Assembly (NCBI GenBank): GCA_029098225.1
Contig: JAQXNX010000032.1
Span: forward strand, 62,001-126,000
Length of the DNA stretch: 64,000 nt
DNA from: Spirochaetales bacterium
GTDB taxonomy: Bacteria > Spirochaetota > Spirochaetia > Treponematales > Treponemataceae
Direction of reading: 5' to 3'
Part shown: in pieces, positions 37,901 to 45,480 of the stretch
Layout: the number at the start of each line of letters is the position of its first letter
How positions within the stretch are numbered: the first letter of the stretch is position 1
The notes under the pieces: model-generated
Told to the model about the DNA's origin: nothing
Databases searched by the model: none
What the model saw: the letters and a program-made list of their open reading frames with translations, nothing else
Position numbers and translations under genes: made by a program

Positions 37901-38685
37901 GCATTCCTGCCATGGAAGACACAATTGCCGGAGAAGAAATTTCTGCCGTAGAAGACACAATTGCCGACGAAGAAATTCCTGATAACGGAGAAGAAATTCC
38001 TGCCGTAGAAGACACATCTGCCGGTGAAGAAATTCCTGATAACGAAGAAGACACATCTGGTACAGCAGAAGAAATTCCTGCTGAAAATGAAGCATCTGAC
38101 TCAGAAAACATTTCCGACGAAGTTTCTGTAAACTACGATATTGATGAAGATAAATTTCTTAGCACCGAAGAACTCATTCAGGCGCAGGGAGAACTTGTTA
38201 AGCAGGAAAAACTCCATGACTATCTTGAAAATTCAAATGACGCTTCTATCGAAATGCTGGGAAAAATAGAGCAGATTCTCAGCAATCAGGACATGTCAAA
38301 AGAATATGCAGAACAGATTGAACTATTTAAAAAGCTTAGAACCCTAAGTACTTTCCTTCCGGAAAAAGAAAGAAACAGTGTTTTCTCTTGCAAAATTAGA
38401 GTAATGATTGAATATGTTATTTCTAAAATGTCTGGAAGGCCAGGTTTGCTTATGACTGCAGAAGAACTGATAAAATCAGGAGTCCTTGGAGCCGAATATG
38501 ATGACCGATTAACAGTTCAATCTAACAAAGAGCTTACAAATGAACTGATTAAAGAAGTGCTTCAAAATATGAAGATTCTTGCACAGGACCTTGAAGATAA
38601 AGAGCTTTCAAAATCTCTTATAATCAGTGCAGACGGAATCCTTGAACAAATTGATTTGATTAGTCAGAAAGGAGAAATCTTTTAA
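34954..38685 (+). CDS. TPR protein with long acidic low-complexity region
   Basis: This 1243-residue protein has no signal peptide. Residues 1 to about 450 form roughly eleven TPR units (repeated YNLGxxYxExGxYExAIxxFE-like pattern). Residues about 460-1060 are extremely Glu/Asp/Ala-rich with degenerate repeats of IPADSAEEDISAEEDI type, plus a Gln-rich coiled-coil stretch near 675-745. A conserved helical domain closes the protein (about 1065-1243). A GAGGGG ribosome site lies about 9 nt before the ATG. Its stop abuts the stop of the converging lipoprotein gene. A scaffold or adaptor function in the cytoplasm is inferred. Antiparallel Ser-rich frames in this region are shadows of the acidic repeats. 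Confidence 0.7.
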   Translation: MEKNLILTKAQNAVLAHDWSTAARLYKDLLKTDASNVDYLKELGSIYVKAGEDEKAIPYYEQIITFYPHYIEAMNSLGAIYRRLKRYDESIQILQRALEENRDVPSVNYNLGFTYKEMGNYEDAIDSFESVISENPDDVLAYNHLGSIYLAQKNYSKSITSYKRGLQVDPNHPILNYNLARCYEEAKSYPDAIRCYEIALKTRPGWTDAIQDFSRLLVKCQLTKQAQDIVEQSIKLHPADSGLLYLLGDIYLNQFDYDNASKTFTKAEKIDPNNVRILTGLAQALENGDKVELALDKILAAMEKEPENRDIKKQYVHTLLTAQHYDQALDHVKELYENDGEKDLQVLDLYGQYYICRGDDQAANFYYDKIKKINHTYRDYMLGAANRYVQTGNYDKAEEIAKSYVSRNENNQVGHNTLGKIYEKQGNFEKAKYEYSRGTSPQNPNAIAIKGIKNAELELERNPVSPSPVIEATNVEAQISDDTPQTEEKTEAEETAVYSGSNFPPHLEAEESDIFAEDKVPGSEDEPEEENQDEEEKENTELSGLAEGVDRTKYGDNLPLSDALVEDDADFWSEFADDADKANPFEDNGTNNSEEKSDSTEDNYNPFDDSQFDDPIIEEPKFQFTQEPAAQEEMEEEIPAPVPPVEQAAPKSVPQAAPQPAPFAQPYMQPEKSEYERQLEQKLQEATMNSAEHALQTALNTQKIAQQMLDEQKRLSEQFEQEKEQIKAESEKLILDTINKKMEEKNQEAQNMAEEKPTEETAAAEDFIAEPEFDEEIPAEEEASATDEQISDEEEIPADSAEEDIPAEEEISADSADEDISAEEDIPVEEEAPATDEQNSDEEEIPADSTEEDISAEEDISADEEILADSAEEDISAEEDIPANEDTSAMVEEIPGTENIPEEDDFDSVDEYAAMAKASDMPQENATIKFETLPSAKGPVDEEPFLTVDEILNGTDSSDTEEILADSAEKEFSAGDEIPAGEGIPAMEDTIAGEEISAVEDTIADEEIPDNGEEIPAVEDTSAGEEIPDNEEDTSGTAEEIPAENEASDSENISDEVSVNYDIDEDKFLSTEELIQAQGELVKQEKLHDYLENSNDASIEMLGKIEQILSNQDMSKEYAEQIELFKKLRTLSTFLPEKERNSVFSCKIRVMIEYVISKMSGRPGLLMTAEELIKSGVLGAEYDDRLTVQSNKELTNELIKEVLQNMKILAQDLEDKELSKSLIISADGILEQIDLISQKGEIF

Positions 38686-39972
38686 TTAATCGAACCCTTT
38701 TTTTCGCCATTCTTTCTCATAAAATTCAATTGTTGGCGAAACATTTGGATCCGAAGCTCTTATATAATTCTCAAGATAAGGCACAATAACCAGAGACTTA
38801 TAACTTTCCCATCTGGCAGGAAGTTTTTGTGGAACAGTAAGCATATTAGATGGAGGAAGATTAGAAAGCAACGCTGTATAAAAAAGCGGAATTACATGTT
38901 CTGTAACATCAGTTAGTGCAGAAAATCCCCCGGCTATTCCAAAAAGTCCAGTTTCAAGTTTTTCATGCTGTTTACGTTCCAGAATTATCTTCTGATTATC
39001 CGATGTAAAAAACCAGGAAACAAATTCTGTAGCACCAGTTATATTTCGACAGTCACTGCCAATTCCAAGCATTACAAAAGAATCTTCAAGATGAATTTTA
39101 TTATCCTGAACAATCCATCTGAAATCTATATCCAGTTCCTGCTCATTTGCCAGCTTAAAAAATTCATCGCTGGTTGTATAAGAAAATAATGTACGTTCAG
39201 AGGTTACCTGACGGTAATATGGCATGAACAGATATTTAAAAGAAAAATCCTCTTCCGTCTGTGCAGAAGCGTTAGAAGAAATTGTCCAATCACGTAAAAA
39301 ATCAGCTGCGTTTTTTAAGTAAACGTTATTCCAGACTATCTGATTTTTTTCCAGATGGAAATTTGTATTATATATTCTTGTTACTAAATACAAAAAACCT
39401 TCATTACTTAATGGAGTAAAACCCATTCGCGAATAAAAACCTTTTTCATTTTTTTTGTTATAGGTTTCTGAAATGTTTTTTATTTCCTGCGGTGTAAGAA
39501 TATAATTTTGAGAAATAAAAGAACGGTTTTCTTCTGAAAAAATAATTATTGGCAAATTAAAGCTTACAGGAAATAAATACTGAACTTTTCCCTTTTTACC
39601 AGCTTCCAGTAACTGAGGGTAAAAAATATCGGAAGAAATTAAACCGTTATCAAAAAAATAATCAAGCCGCTTAAAATTTTTATTAACTGAATCTGAACGG
39701 AGCCATGAACCAATAACTATATCCGGAGGAAGCTCATCTTTAGCTGGAGGAAGCGACAATGCAGGATTATCTTTATAAACAAGAACAGCTTTAACATCTT
39801 CATGAGCACTATTGAACAGTTCAACATATTGAGCAAATTCACTGCAACTAGTCCAGATAATAATGCGTTTTTGTTCTGTTACTGAAGCTCTTTCTTTTTT
39901 GCAGGAAATACAAAAAAGAGAAATCAGCAAAAAAGAAAGAAAAAATAATTTATTACAGTTTTTCTGCAACAT
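38686..39972 (-). CDS. Extracellular solute-binding-like lipoprotein
   Basis: This 428-residue protein has a lipoprotein signal peptide (LFFLSFLLISLFCISCKK, lipidated Cys near residue 24) and then a periplasmic binding-protein-like body. IIIWTSCSEFAQYVELFNSAH follows the sugar-binding (MalE-type) N-terminal pattern. The ATG at 39972 overlaps the upstream aminotransferase by 20 nt; a longer frame to 40029 adds residues with no signal-peptide benefit. No permease or ATPase gene is adjacent, so its transport partner, if any, is elsewhere. Confidence 0.65.
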   Translation of the reverse strand: MLQKNCNKLFFLSFLLISLFCISCKKERASVTEQKRIIIWTSCSEFAQYVELFNSAHEDVKAVLVYKDNPALSLPPAKDELPPDIVIGSWLRSDSVNKNFKRLDYFFDNGLISSDIFYPQLLEAGKKGKVQYLFPVSFNLPIIIFSEENRSFISQNYILTPQEIKNISETYNKKNEKGFYSRMGFTPLSNEGFLYLVTRIYNTNFHLEKNQIVWNNVYLKNAADFLRDWTISSNASAQTEEDFSFKYLFMPYYRQVTSERTLFSYTTSDEFFKLANEQELDIDFRWIVQDNKIHLEDSFVMLGIGSDCRNITGATEFVSWFFTSDNQKIILERKQHEKLETGLFGIAGGFSALTDVTEHVIPLFYTALLSNLPPSNMLTVPQKLPARWESYKSLVIVPYLENYIRASDPNVSPTIEFYEKEWRKKGFD

Positions 39973-41242
39973 CGTATATGCTCGTATAAACAGACTCAAT
40001 TTTATCTTCATCAATACTTGAGAATGCAACTCTAAGCGTATTTTTATCTATCTGAATAATTCCTATGCCAACCTCTTTTAATAAAGCTTTGCGGATTTCT
40101 TCTGCGTTTCCAGTCTTTACATTAAAACTCATAAAGTATCCGGAATTAAAAGGTAACGGCTCAAGAACATCAGACTTTCTTGAATTAACAAAGGCACGAA
40201 CTGCATCATAACGTCGTTTAAGCATTTTCTTAAGTTCTGCCTTCTGAGCATCATGATCAGAATCCTTCATTGCATGAAGGACAAGACTCTGTGCTGGTGT
40301 AGAAGAACAGGAAACTGAAGAACGAATTGCTCCCATAAACTTTGTAGTAAGAGCTGTGTACTGTGTTTCTGTCATTCCTTTAGAAGCAAAACTTATAAAT
40401 CCTGCGCGGAAGCCCCATGCAAAATCTTCTTTTGTAGGTCCGTCTGCTTTAATAGCAAGAATATTTTCATGCATATCAGCAAAGTATGCAAACAAAGACT
40501 GCCTTTCAATATCGTCTTCATAGTTTAATCCAAAGTATGCATCATCGCTAAGAACCAGAACTTTTGTTCCATTTTCTGCAAGCTCTTTTACAATTTTACA
40601 GATTTCTTCTGCTTCAGATTTTGTAGGGCTGTAACCGGAAGGATTCTGAGGGAAATTCAAAAGCACTCTGACTGAACCATATTTTTTTGCATCTTCTGTC
40701 ATTGCGCGTTTTAAATCTGCAATATTGAATTTTCCATTTTCAAAGCATTTGAACTGATGGAACTCTGCACCACGGCGGGCGCAGGCAATTAATTCATAAT
40801 TATCCCAGCAAGGATCTGCCGCAAGAAGAGGCTTTTCTTCATCTACAAATAAATCAGCTACATAAGAAAGAGCAGCTGTAAGTCCTGGAACAAGAATTGG
40901 TGTAGAAAAAGTTTTTTCTTTTAATGAAGGATTTTTCTGTATGATTTTTTCTTTCCATAAAGCACGTAAATCTGGATTACCAGCTGTCTTTGCATAAGCA
41001 ACAGTTTCTCTTGAATTCAGAGATGGTATAATTTTCTTGTAAGATTCAAGTTCAATAGGCGTTCCATTCTGAACTGCCATTCCAATTGTACCATTTGCAA
41101 AAGATGCATCTTTTGCTGCTTCACCACCCTGAGAAATAATTCCGTTAGGAAAGTAAAGTCTTTTTCCCATATCTGACAACAGTGCTTCTGCTGTAGAACC
41201 TTTCAAATCATCATTTAATTTTTGCGCTAATGGATTAATCAT
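39953..41242 (-). CDS. Fold-type I aminotransferase (class I/II)
   Basis: This 429-residue PLP enzyme has NFPQNPSG (substrate/PLP Asn), LSDDAYFGL (PLP-binding Asp), and KADGPTKEDFAWGFRAGF, in which the lysine of PTKEDF is the likely Schiff base and the following Arg binds the phosphate. The family includes aspartate and LL-diaminopimelate aminotransferases; the substrate cannot be read from sequence. TTGACA-N17-GATAAT lies 10 nt before the ATG. Confidence 0.8.
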   Translation of the reverse strand: MINPLAQKLNDDLKGSTAEALLSDMGKRLYFPNGIISQGGEAAKDASFANGTIGMAVQNGTPIELESYKKIIPSLNSRETVAYAKTAGNPDLRALWKEKIIQKNPSLKEKTFSTPILVPGLTAALSYVADLFVDEEKPLLAADPCWDNYELIACARRGAEFHQFKCFENGKFNIADLKRAMTEDAKKYGSVRVLLNFPQNPSGYSPTKSEAEEICKIVKELAENGTKVLVLSDDAYFGLNYEDDIERQSLFAYFADMHENILAIKADGPTKEDFAWGFRAGFISFASKGMTETQYTALTTKFMGAIRSSVSCSSTPAQSLVLHAMKDSDHDAQKAELKKMLKRRYDAVRAFVNSRKSDVLEPLPFNSGYFMSFNVKTGNAEEIRKALLKEVGIGIIQIDKNTLRVAFSSIDEDKIESVYTSIYDVAEKL

Positions 41243-41252
41243 AATAGAAGAT

Positions 41253-41281
41253 ATTATCTAAAAATGGGTGGTTAATGTCAA
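41253..41281 (-). promoter_or_regulatory. Sigma70-type promoter near the aminotransferase start
   Basis: On the reverse strand, consensus TTGACA (41281-41276), a 17-nt spacer and GATAAT (41258-41253) end 10 nt before the ATG at 41242. The predicted leader is only about 3-4 nt. Confidence 0.7.
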
Positions 41282-41341
41282 TCATAAGTAGAAAATTCAC
41301 TACTTCCCCCAAAAAAAATTTTCTGATAAAATCCATGCATT

Positions 41342-42697
41342 ATGAATTCTTCTCTTACAGAAAATAAAATGGGCATTATGCCAGTCGGAAAGCTTTTAAT
41401 TCAAATTTCACTTCCGATGATGATTTCCATGCTGGTACAGGCACTCTATAATATTGTAGACAGCATTTTTGTATCTAAAATTTCTGAAAATGCTCTTACA
41501 GCTGTTTCGCTTGCATTCCCTATTCAAAACCTTATGATTTCTACTGCAGTTGGAACAGGAGTTGGTATTAACTCTCTGCTTTCTATGAGACTTGGTCAGA
41601 AAGATCAGGAAGCTGTAGATAATACTGCAATGAACGGTATTTTTATTATTGTAATCACCTGCATTATTTTTACAGTGCTTGGTTTTATAGTTCCGCGCCC
41701 TTATTTTGAATCTCAGACAGATAATATTGAAATTATTAATTTTGGTGTTGATTATTTAAGAATATGTATGATCATTTCTTTTGGTCTTTTTGGTGCTGTT
41801 ACTTTTGAACGTCTTTTGCAGTCCACAGGAAGAACTGTTCTTTCTATGATTTCTCAGCTTACCGGTGCAATTATAAACTGTATCTTAGATCCAATTATGA
41901 TTTTTGGATTGCTCGGTTGTCCGCGTATGGGAATTGCCGGAGCAGCCTGGGCAACTGTTATTGGTCAGATTGCGGCTACAATTGTTTCTCTTACCTTAAA
42001 TCTTACTCACAATAAAGAAATATGCTTCCGTGTAAAAGAATTCCGGCCAAGCCTTAAAATTATTGGCGGAATTTACAAGGTTGGTGTTCCTTCTATTTTG
42101 CTTGGTTCTATTGGATCGTTCCTTACATATCTTTTAAATAAAATTCTGGCAACTTTCTCTACAACAGCAATTGCAGTTTATGGAGTTTATTTTAAGCTTC
42201 AGAGTTTTATTTTTATGCCGGTATTCGGTTTGAACAACGGTATTGTTCCTATTGTTGCTTACAATTACGGTGCTAAACACAAAGAAAGAATTATAAAATC
42301 TATAAAGCTTTGTGCTTTTGCTGCGGCATGTATTATGACAGCCGGACTTTTGATTTTCGAACTTCTTCCAAAAATTCTTTTGGGCTGGTTTGAAGCTTCG
42401 GAAGAAATGCTGGCTATTGGAATTCCGGCACTTCGCATTATTGCGCTACACTTCCCGCTTGCTGCTGTTTCTATTACATTTATTTCTGTTTTCCAGGCAC
42501 TAGGCCGTGGTTTCTTTAGTATGATGGCTTCTTTTGTGCGACAGATTTTTGTTCTGCTTCCTGCAGCTTATCTTTTGTCGCTTACAGGAAACGTAAACAA
42601 TATATGGTGGGCCTTTATAATGGCAGAAGCGGCATCCCTCATAACTTGTGCCTGGGGATACCGCAGTGTATATAAAACGCAAATAAAAACTCTTTAG
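41342..42697 (+). CDS. MATE-family multidrug/sodium efflux transporter
   Basis: This 451-residue inner-membrane protein has twelve predicted helices and the MATE pattern. It opens with the common PVGKLLIQISLPMMISMLVQ and has VDSIFVSKISENALTAVSLAFP in the first helices; the second half repeats the layout. MATE transporters export drugs or metabolites using Na+ or H+. The substrate is not predictable. The last 4 bp overlap the convergent barrel gene, with no terminator between. A TAAAAT box lies 9 nt before the ATG. Confidence 0.9.
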   Translation: MNSSLTENKMGIMPVGKLLIQISLPMMISMLVQALYNIVDSIFVSKISENALTAVSLAFPIQNLMISTAVGTGVGINSLLSMRLGQKDQEAVDNTAMNGIFIIVITCIIFTVLGFIVPRPYFESQTDNIEIINFGVDYLRICMIISFGLFGAVTFERLLQSTGRTVLSMISQLTGAIINCILDPIMIFGLLGCPRMGIAGAAWATVIGQIAATIVSLTLNLTHNKEICFRVKEFRPSLKIIGGIYKVGVPSILLGSIGSFLTYLLNKILATFSTTAIAVYGVYFKLQSFIFMPVFGLNNGIVPIVAYNYGAKHKERIIKSIKLCAFAAACIMTAGLLIFELLPKILLGWFEASEEMLAIGIPALRIIALHFPLAAVSITFISVFQALGRGFFSMMASFVRQIFVLLPAAYLLSLTGNVNNIWWAFIMAEAASLITCAWGYRSVYKTQIKTL

Positions 42698-44448
42698 AAT
42701 TTATATTCAGCACTTATGCTTGCAAAACTGTTTTTCTTCCAGGCAGCAAATTCAGAATCGTTATCTTTTGTAACAATAACCATTCCAGTTGCTGTAAAAG
42801 AAAGACCGTCTGCAGGCTTATAAATAATCTTTGGCATAGCAATAAAATCTCCGTATTCAATTCCATAAATAAAGGTAACTTCTGGAGCGACTTTACCGTT
42901 CAAAAATGAAGTAGTAAAGTTTACAGCAGTTTTATTGTTTGAATAAACTCCTTTTTTGCTATAGTCAACATCTGCATAGTGATTTACAACATTTGTATCG
43001 CAGTCGGAACCATGCAATATGTATGTTCCATATTCCTGTACGTTCAGATTTGCATTCCAGAATGGAAGGTCAATATCAAAGCCACCAAGCCAGCTTATTG
43101 AATTATTGTGGATCCATGGATTTGTTCCATCTGTATCGTCTGTCAGATTAAAAGCACCTTCTCCGCGCAAATTAAAATGCCACAAAACAGTTGATGCTTC
43201 CAGACCAAATGTCTGTTTTTTATCATAAGCTAAAAATTTTTCTTCCTCAGTTACTGTTCCATTTTTAAGGTATGCATTAAGGAATGTATTTATTTTTTCT
43301 GCATTTACAGAAGGCTGCTTATACCAGCCGTTATAATAGCTTATTCCCATATCAACCATTCCAACAGTCCAGGTTGCACGGCCACCAAACTGACCATACT
43401 GGAGAGTCCAGAGATTCGGATAAATTGCATTTGGATTTGCAGAAAGTGTATTAGCATTTGCCAGAGCAAGAGTATATTCTGTTTCTGCAGCCGTAAGCTC
43501 AGATTTTACATAACCAGAATATCTTTCTCCAAGAATTGATGAACCAGCCAGCTGCTGATTATCTAGCTGATTCGGATCTTTTCCATTTGCAATACACCAG
43601 TCAACAATTTCCTGTGAAGTATAGTTCTTGATTTTTCCAGAAGAAACAGCAGAAGTTACCATAGAGCTTAATGCTGCCTTAGCTGAATCATCGTTGTCGG
43701 CGACCATTGCCTTTAAAGTTGCAGCCTGATTTGCTTCTGTTCTGGCTTTTTCCAGACGCTCTGTAGAAGCAGCTACACGAGCTTTTGCAAGGCTTGTTAC
43801 GCTGTCTGTTAAAGCACTAACCTGAGCAGGAGCCCAGCGTCCATTTGCTGCAAAACGATCTGTTGGAAGAAGTGGTGTATAAACAGCTTCTATGTTCATA
43901 TTTGCAAACGGCATGCTATAAACAGCACGTAACATTGGAGTACTTATACGTCGGTCAAGATAATCTGGAATAATAAAATCTGTGTAATCGTCTGCATTAA
44001 AATTATCGATTACATGAAGTTTATCTCCTTTTCCCCATACAACCTTCATTTTACCGGCTTCGGCAGTTAAGTTTCCAAAATATCCGCGAAGGACCAATTC
44101 GTCTATAACATCAACGGGATGATTTTTTATAATATCTTCATCTCCACGAAGCTTTAATTCTACATCTGATTTTGAGCCATTATATTTAAGAGAAATTACA
44201 GCCTTTGGTAAAGCCATAAGGCTTACATCTGAACCTTTAGGATTTTCAATCCAGAAAAGATCTCCTACATAACCGCGAACCTCAGTAGAAACTGTAGCAC
44301 CAGCTTCCAGTGAAGAAGAGGAACCTGAACCAAAGCTGTCTGATTCAAAGGAATCTCCTCCAAAATCATCAAACTCTTGTGCGGCGACATTGCCTGAGAT
44401 AAGAACGGCAGCCGCAAAAAGAAATAAAAATTTATTTGTCTTTTTCAT
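42694..44448 (-). CDS. Outer-membrane barrel of the RND/LolA-like operon
   Basis: This 584-residue protein has a signal peptide (about 1-22) and then an N-terminal acidic/Phe/Ser-Gly stretch (DDFGGDSFESDSFGSG, residues 26-41). Beta strands typical of DUF1302-like barrels follow (GKMKVVWGKGD, PDYLDRRISTPMLRAVYSMP). A helical insert at about residues 215-320 is Ala- and Glu-rich. The last residues SISAEYKF are a plausible beta-signal. A GAGG ribosome site precedes the ATG. It lies in the operon order RND, LolA-like, barrel. It could receive the cargo extracted by the RND exporter; this is inferred. Confidence 0.65.
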   Translation of the reverse strand: MKKTNKFLFLFAAAVLISGNVAAQEFDDFGGDSFESDSFGSGSSSSLEAGATVSTEVRGYVGDLFWIENPKGSDVSLMALPKAVISLKYNGSKSDVELKLRGDEDIIKNHPVDVIDELVLRGYFGNLTAEAGKMKVVWGKGDKLHVIDNFNADDYTDFIIPDYLDRRISTPMLRAVYSMPFANMNIEAVYTPLLPTDRFAANGRWAPAQVSALTDSVTSLAKARVAASTERLEKARTEANQAATLKAMVADNDDSAKAALSSMVTSAVSSGKIKNYTSQEIVDWCIANGKDPNQLDNQQLAGSSILGERYSGYVKSELTAAETEYTLALANANTLSANPNAIYPNLWTLQYGQFGGRATWTVGMVDMGISYYNGWYKQPSVNAEKINTFLNAYLKNGTVTEEEKFLAYDKKQTFGLEASTVLWHFNLRGEGAFNLTDDTDGTNPWIHNNSISWLGGFDIDLPFWNANLNVQEYGTYILHGSDCDTNVVNHYADVDYSKKGVYSNNKTAVNFTTSFLNGKVAPEVTFIYGIEYGDFIAMPKIIYKPADGLSFTATGMVIVTKDNDSEFAAWKKNSFASISAEYKF

Positions 44449-44460
44449 ATCTTTGCCTCA

Positions 44461-44582
44461 ATTAAAAATGCGTTAGCGCTGGAAGCCCCTGCAAAGCAGC
44501 CGACCGCAACAAAGTGAGGACGGTGAGCGTTAGCGAAGGGCGGACATAGCGGCCGCCCGCGAAGCGGGCGGTAACGCCAGAT
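44461..44582. repeat. GC-rich intergenic repeat between LolA-like and barrel genes
   Basis: This 122-bp spacer is GC-rich in an otherwise AT-rich region. It contains GCCCGC/GCGGGC-type hairpins (CCGCCCGCGAAGCGGGCGG) and several GCGTTAGCG-like repeats. The reverse complement has a GGCTTCC-GCGCTAACGC core similar to GGCTTTCC-GCGCTTCGCC at 27.04 kb. It occupies the full spacer between two genes of one operon. Confidence 0.65.
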
Positions 44583-45374
44583 TTATTTTCCTGTTGTAAG
44601 GAAATTCTGTGTAAAGTAGCGGGAAGGAATTTCCTGATCAAGAGCCACAACCTTTGCAATTTTTAATGTTGTGCTGTGACCTGTCTGAACATTTGTCAAT
44701 TTATTTTCCATAGGCATGTCGTAGCCCTGAATTTTCTGAATATCAAGAACCTCAAGAACTTTTACAAGCTTATCATTTTTGTCGTACATTTCTGTGTGAA
44801 TCGGATACATGGTTTCTTTATCAACCCAGACCATGCGGTAATTATACTGAGTTCCTTTTTTATCGATTGGAATTTCCTTGATTACATAACAATCATAAGT
44901 TTTTCCACTTTCTACAGTCATAGATTCTTCGCGAAGATATTCATGCTCATCTTCAGAAACATCTCGTGTAGAAAGATCGTCGTAAGTTGCATCTGAACCC
45001 ATAAATGCTTTTGAGCCTTCACTAGAATTTACACGACGAACAGATTTTAAAGCAGGAAGATAAATATGTTTTTCATCCGGTCCATTGTCGTTTGTAATCT
45101 GTAAAAAGCGGGTTCCCTTATTTGTGCCGGTTTTAAAATCCATTACAATATAAGTTTTACCATCTTCTTCTTTTCCATACTCGCGGAAGCCGTTAGAATC
45201 CTGAGTTCCCTTTTTATCGGTAAGAATCATATAAACATCTGTTACAGAAAAGGCAGGCTTTTTAAAATCTGCAACCTTTTCCATAATTTCAGTTCCCTTT
45301 GCATCTGCAAATGCAAAACCATTCAATGCAGCAAGAGCTGCAAACATCAATGTAAATTTTTTTGTTGTTTTCAT
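44583..45374 (-). CDS. LolA-like outer-membrane lipoprotein-sorting protein
   Basis: This 263-residue protein has a signal peptide (about 1-22) and the LolA_like pattern: KTGTNKGTRFLQITN, EKHIYLPALKSVRRV, GSDATYDDLSTRDV, YRMVWVDKETMYPIHTEMYD and IQKIQGYDMPMENKL. Such proteins bind lipid moieties in the periplasm and commonly sit next to MMPL/RND exporters. The ATG at 45374 is chosen for its AGGAG site 6 nt upstream; a longer frame to 45470 runs through the repeat element. It lies between the RND gene and the barrel gene. Confidence 0.8.
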   Translation of the reverse strand: MKTTKKFTLMFAALAALNGFAFADAKGTEIMEKVADFKKPAFSVTDVYMILTDKKGTQDSNGFREYGKEEDGKTYIVMDFKTGTNKGTRFLQITNDNGPDEKHIYLPALKSVRRVNSSEGSKAFMGSDATYDDLSTRDVSEDEHEYLREESMTVESGKTYDCYVIKEIPIDKKGTQYNYRMVWVDKETMYPIHTEMYDKNDKLVKVLEVLDIQKIQGYDMPMENKLTNVQTGHSTTLKIAKVVALDQEIPSRYFTQNFLTTGK

Positions 45375-45388
45375 AATTTGTTCTCCTA

Positions 45389-45480
45389 TATTCAGCAAGG
45401 AGGGGGAAGTCTCCCCCTGCGCTTGCACTTTGTTGCAAGCTACCCTCTCTGCGGGGGAACTCCCCCGCAACGCCCCCGTT
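45389..45480. repeat. GC-rich palindromic element (type seen inside NUDIX gene)
   Basis: The element has GGAGGGGGAAGTCTCCCCC on the left, CGCTTGCACTTTGTTGCAAGC as a central hairpin, GCGGGGGAACTCCCCCGC and a CGCCCCCGTTA end. It lies between the RND stop and the LolA-like gene. A divergent copy is at about 51350-51455, inside a coding gene, in the opposite orientation relative to the plus strand. Confidence 0.75.

Noticed and set aside
37191-38111. Long Ser-rich open frame on the minus strand
   Set aside because: It is the mirror of the acidic GAA/GAT-rich repeats of the TPR gene, with no ribosome site or recognisable domain.
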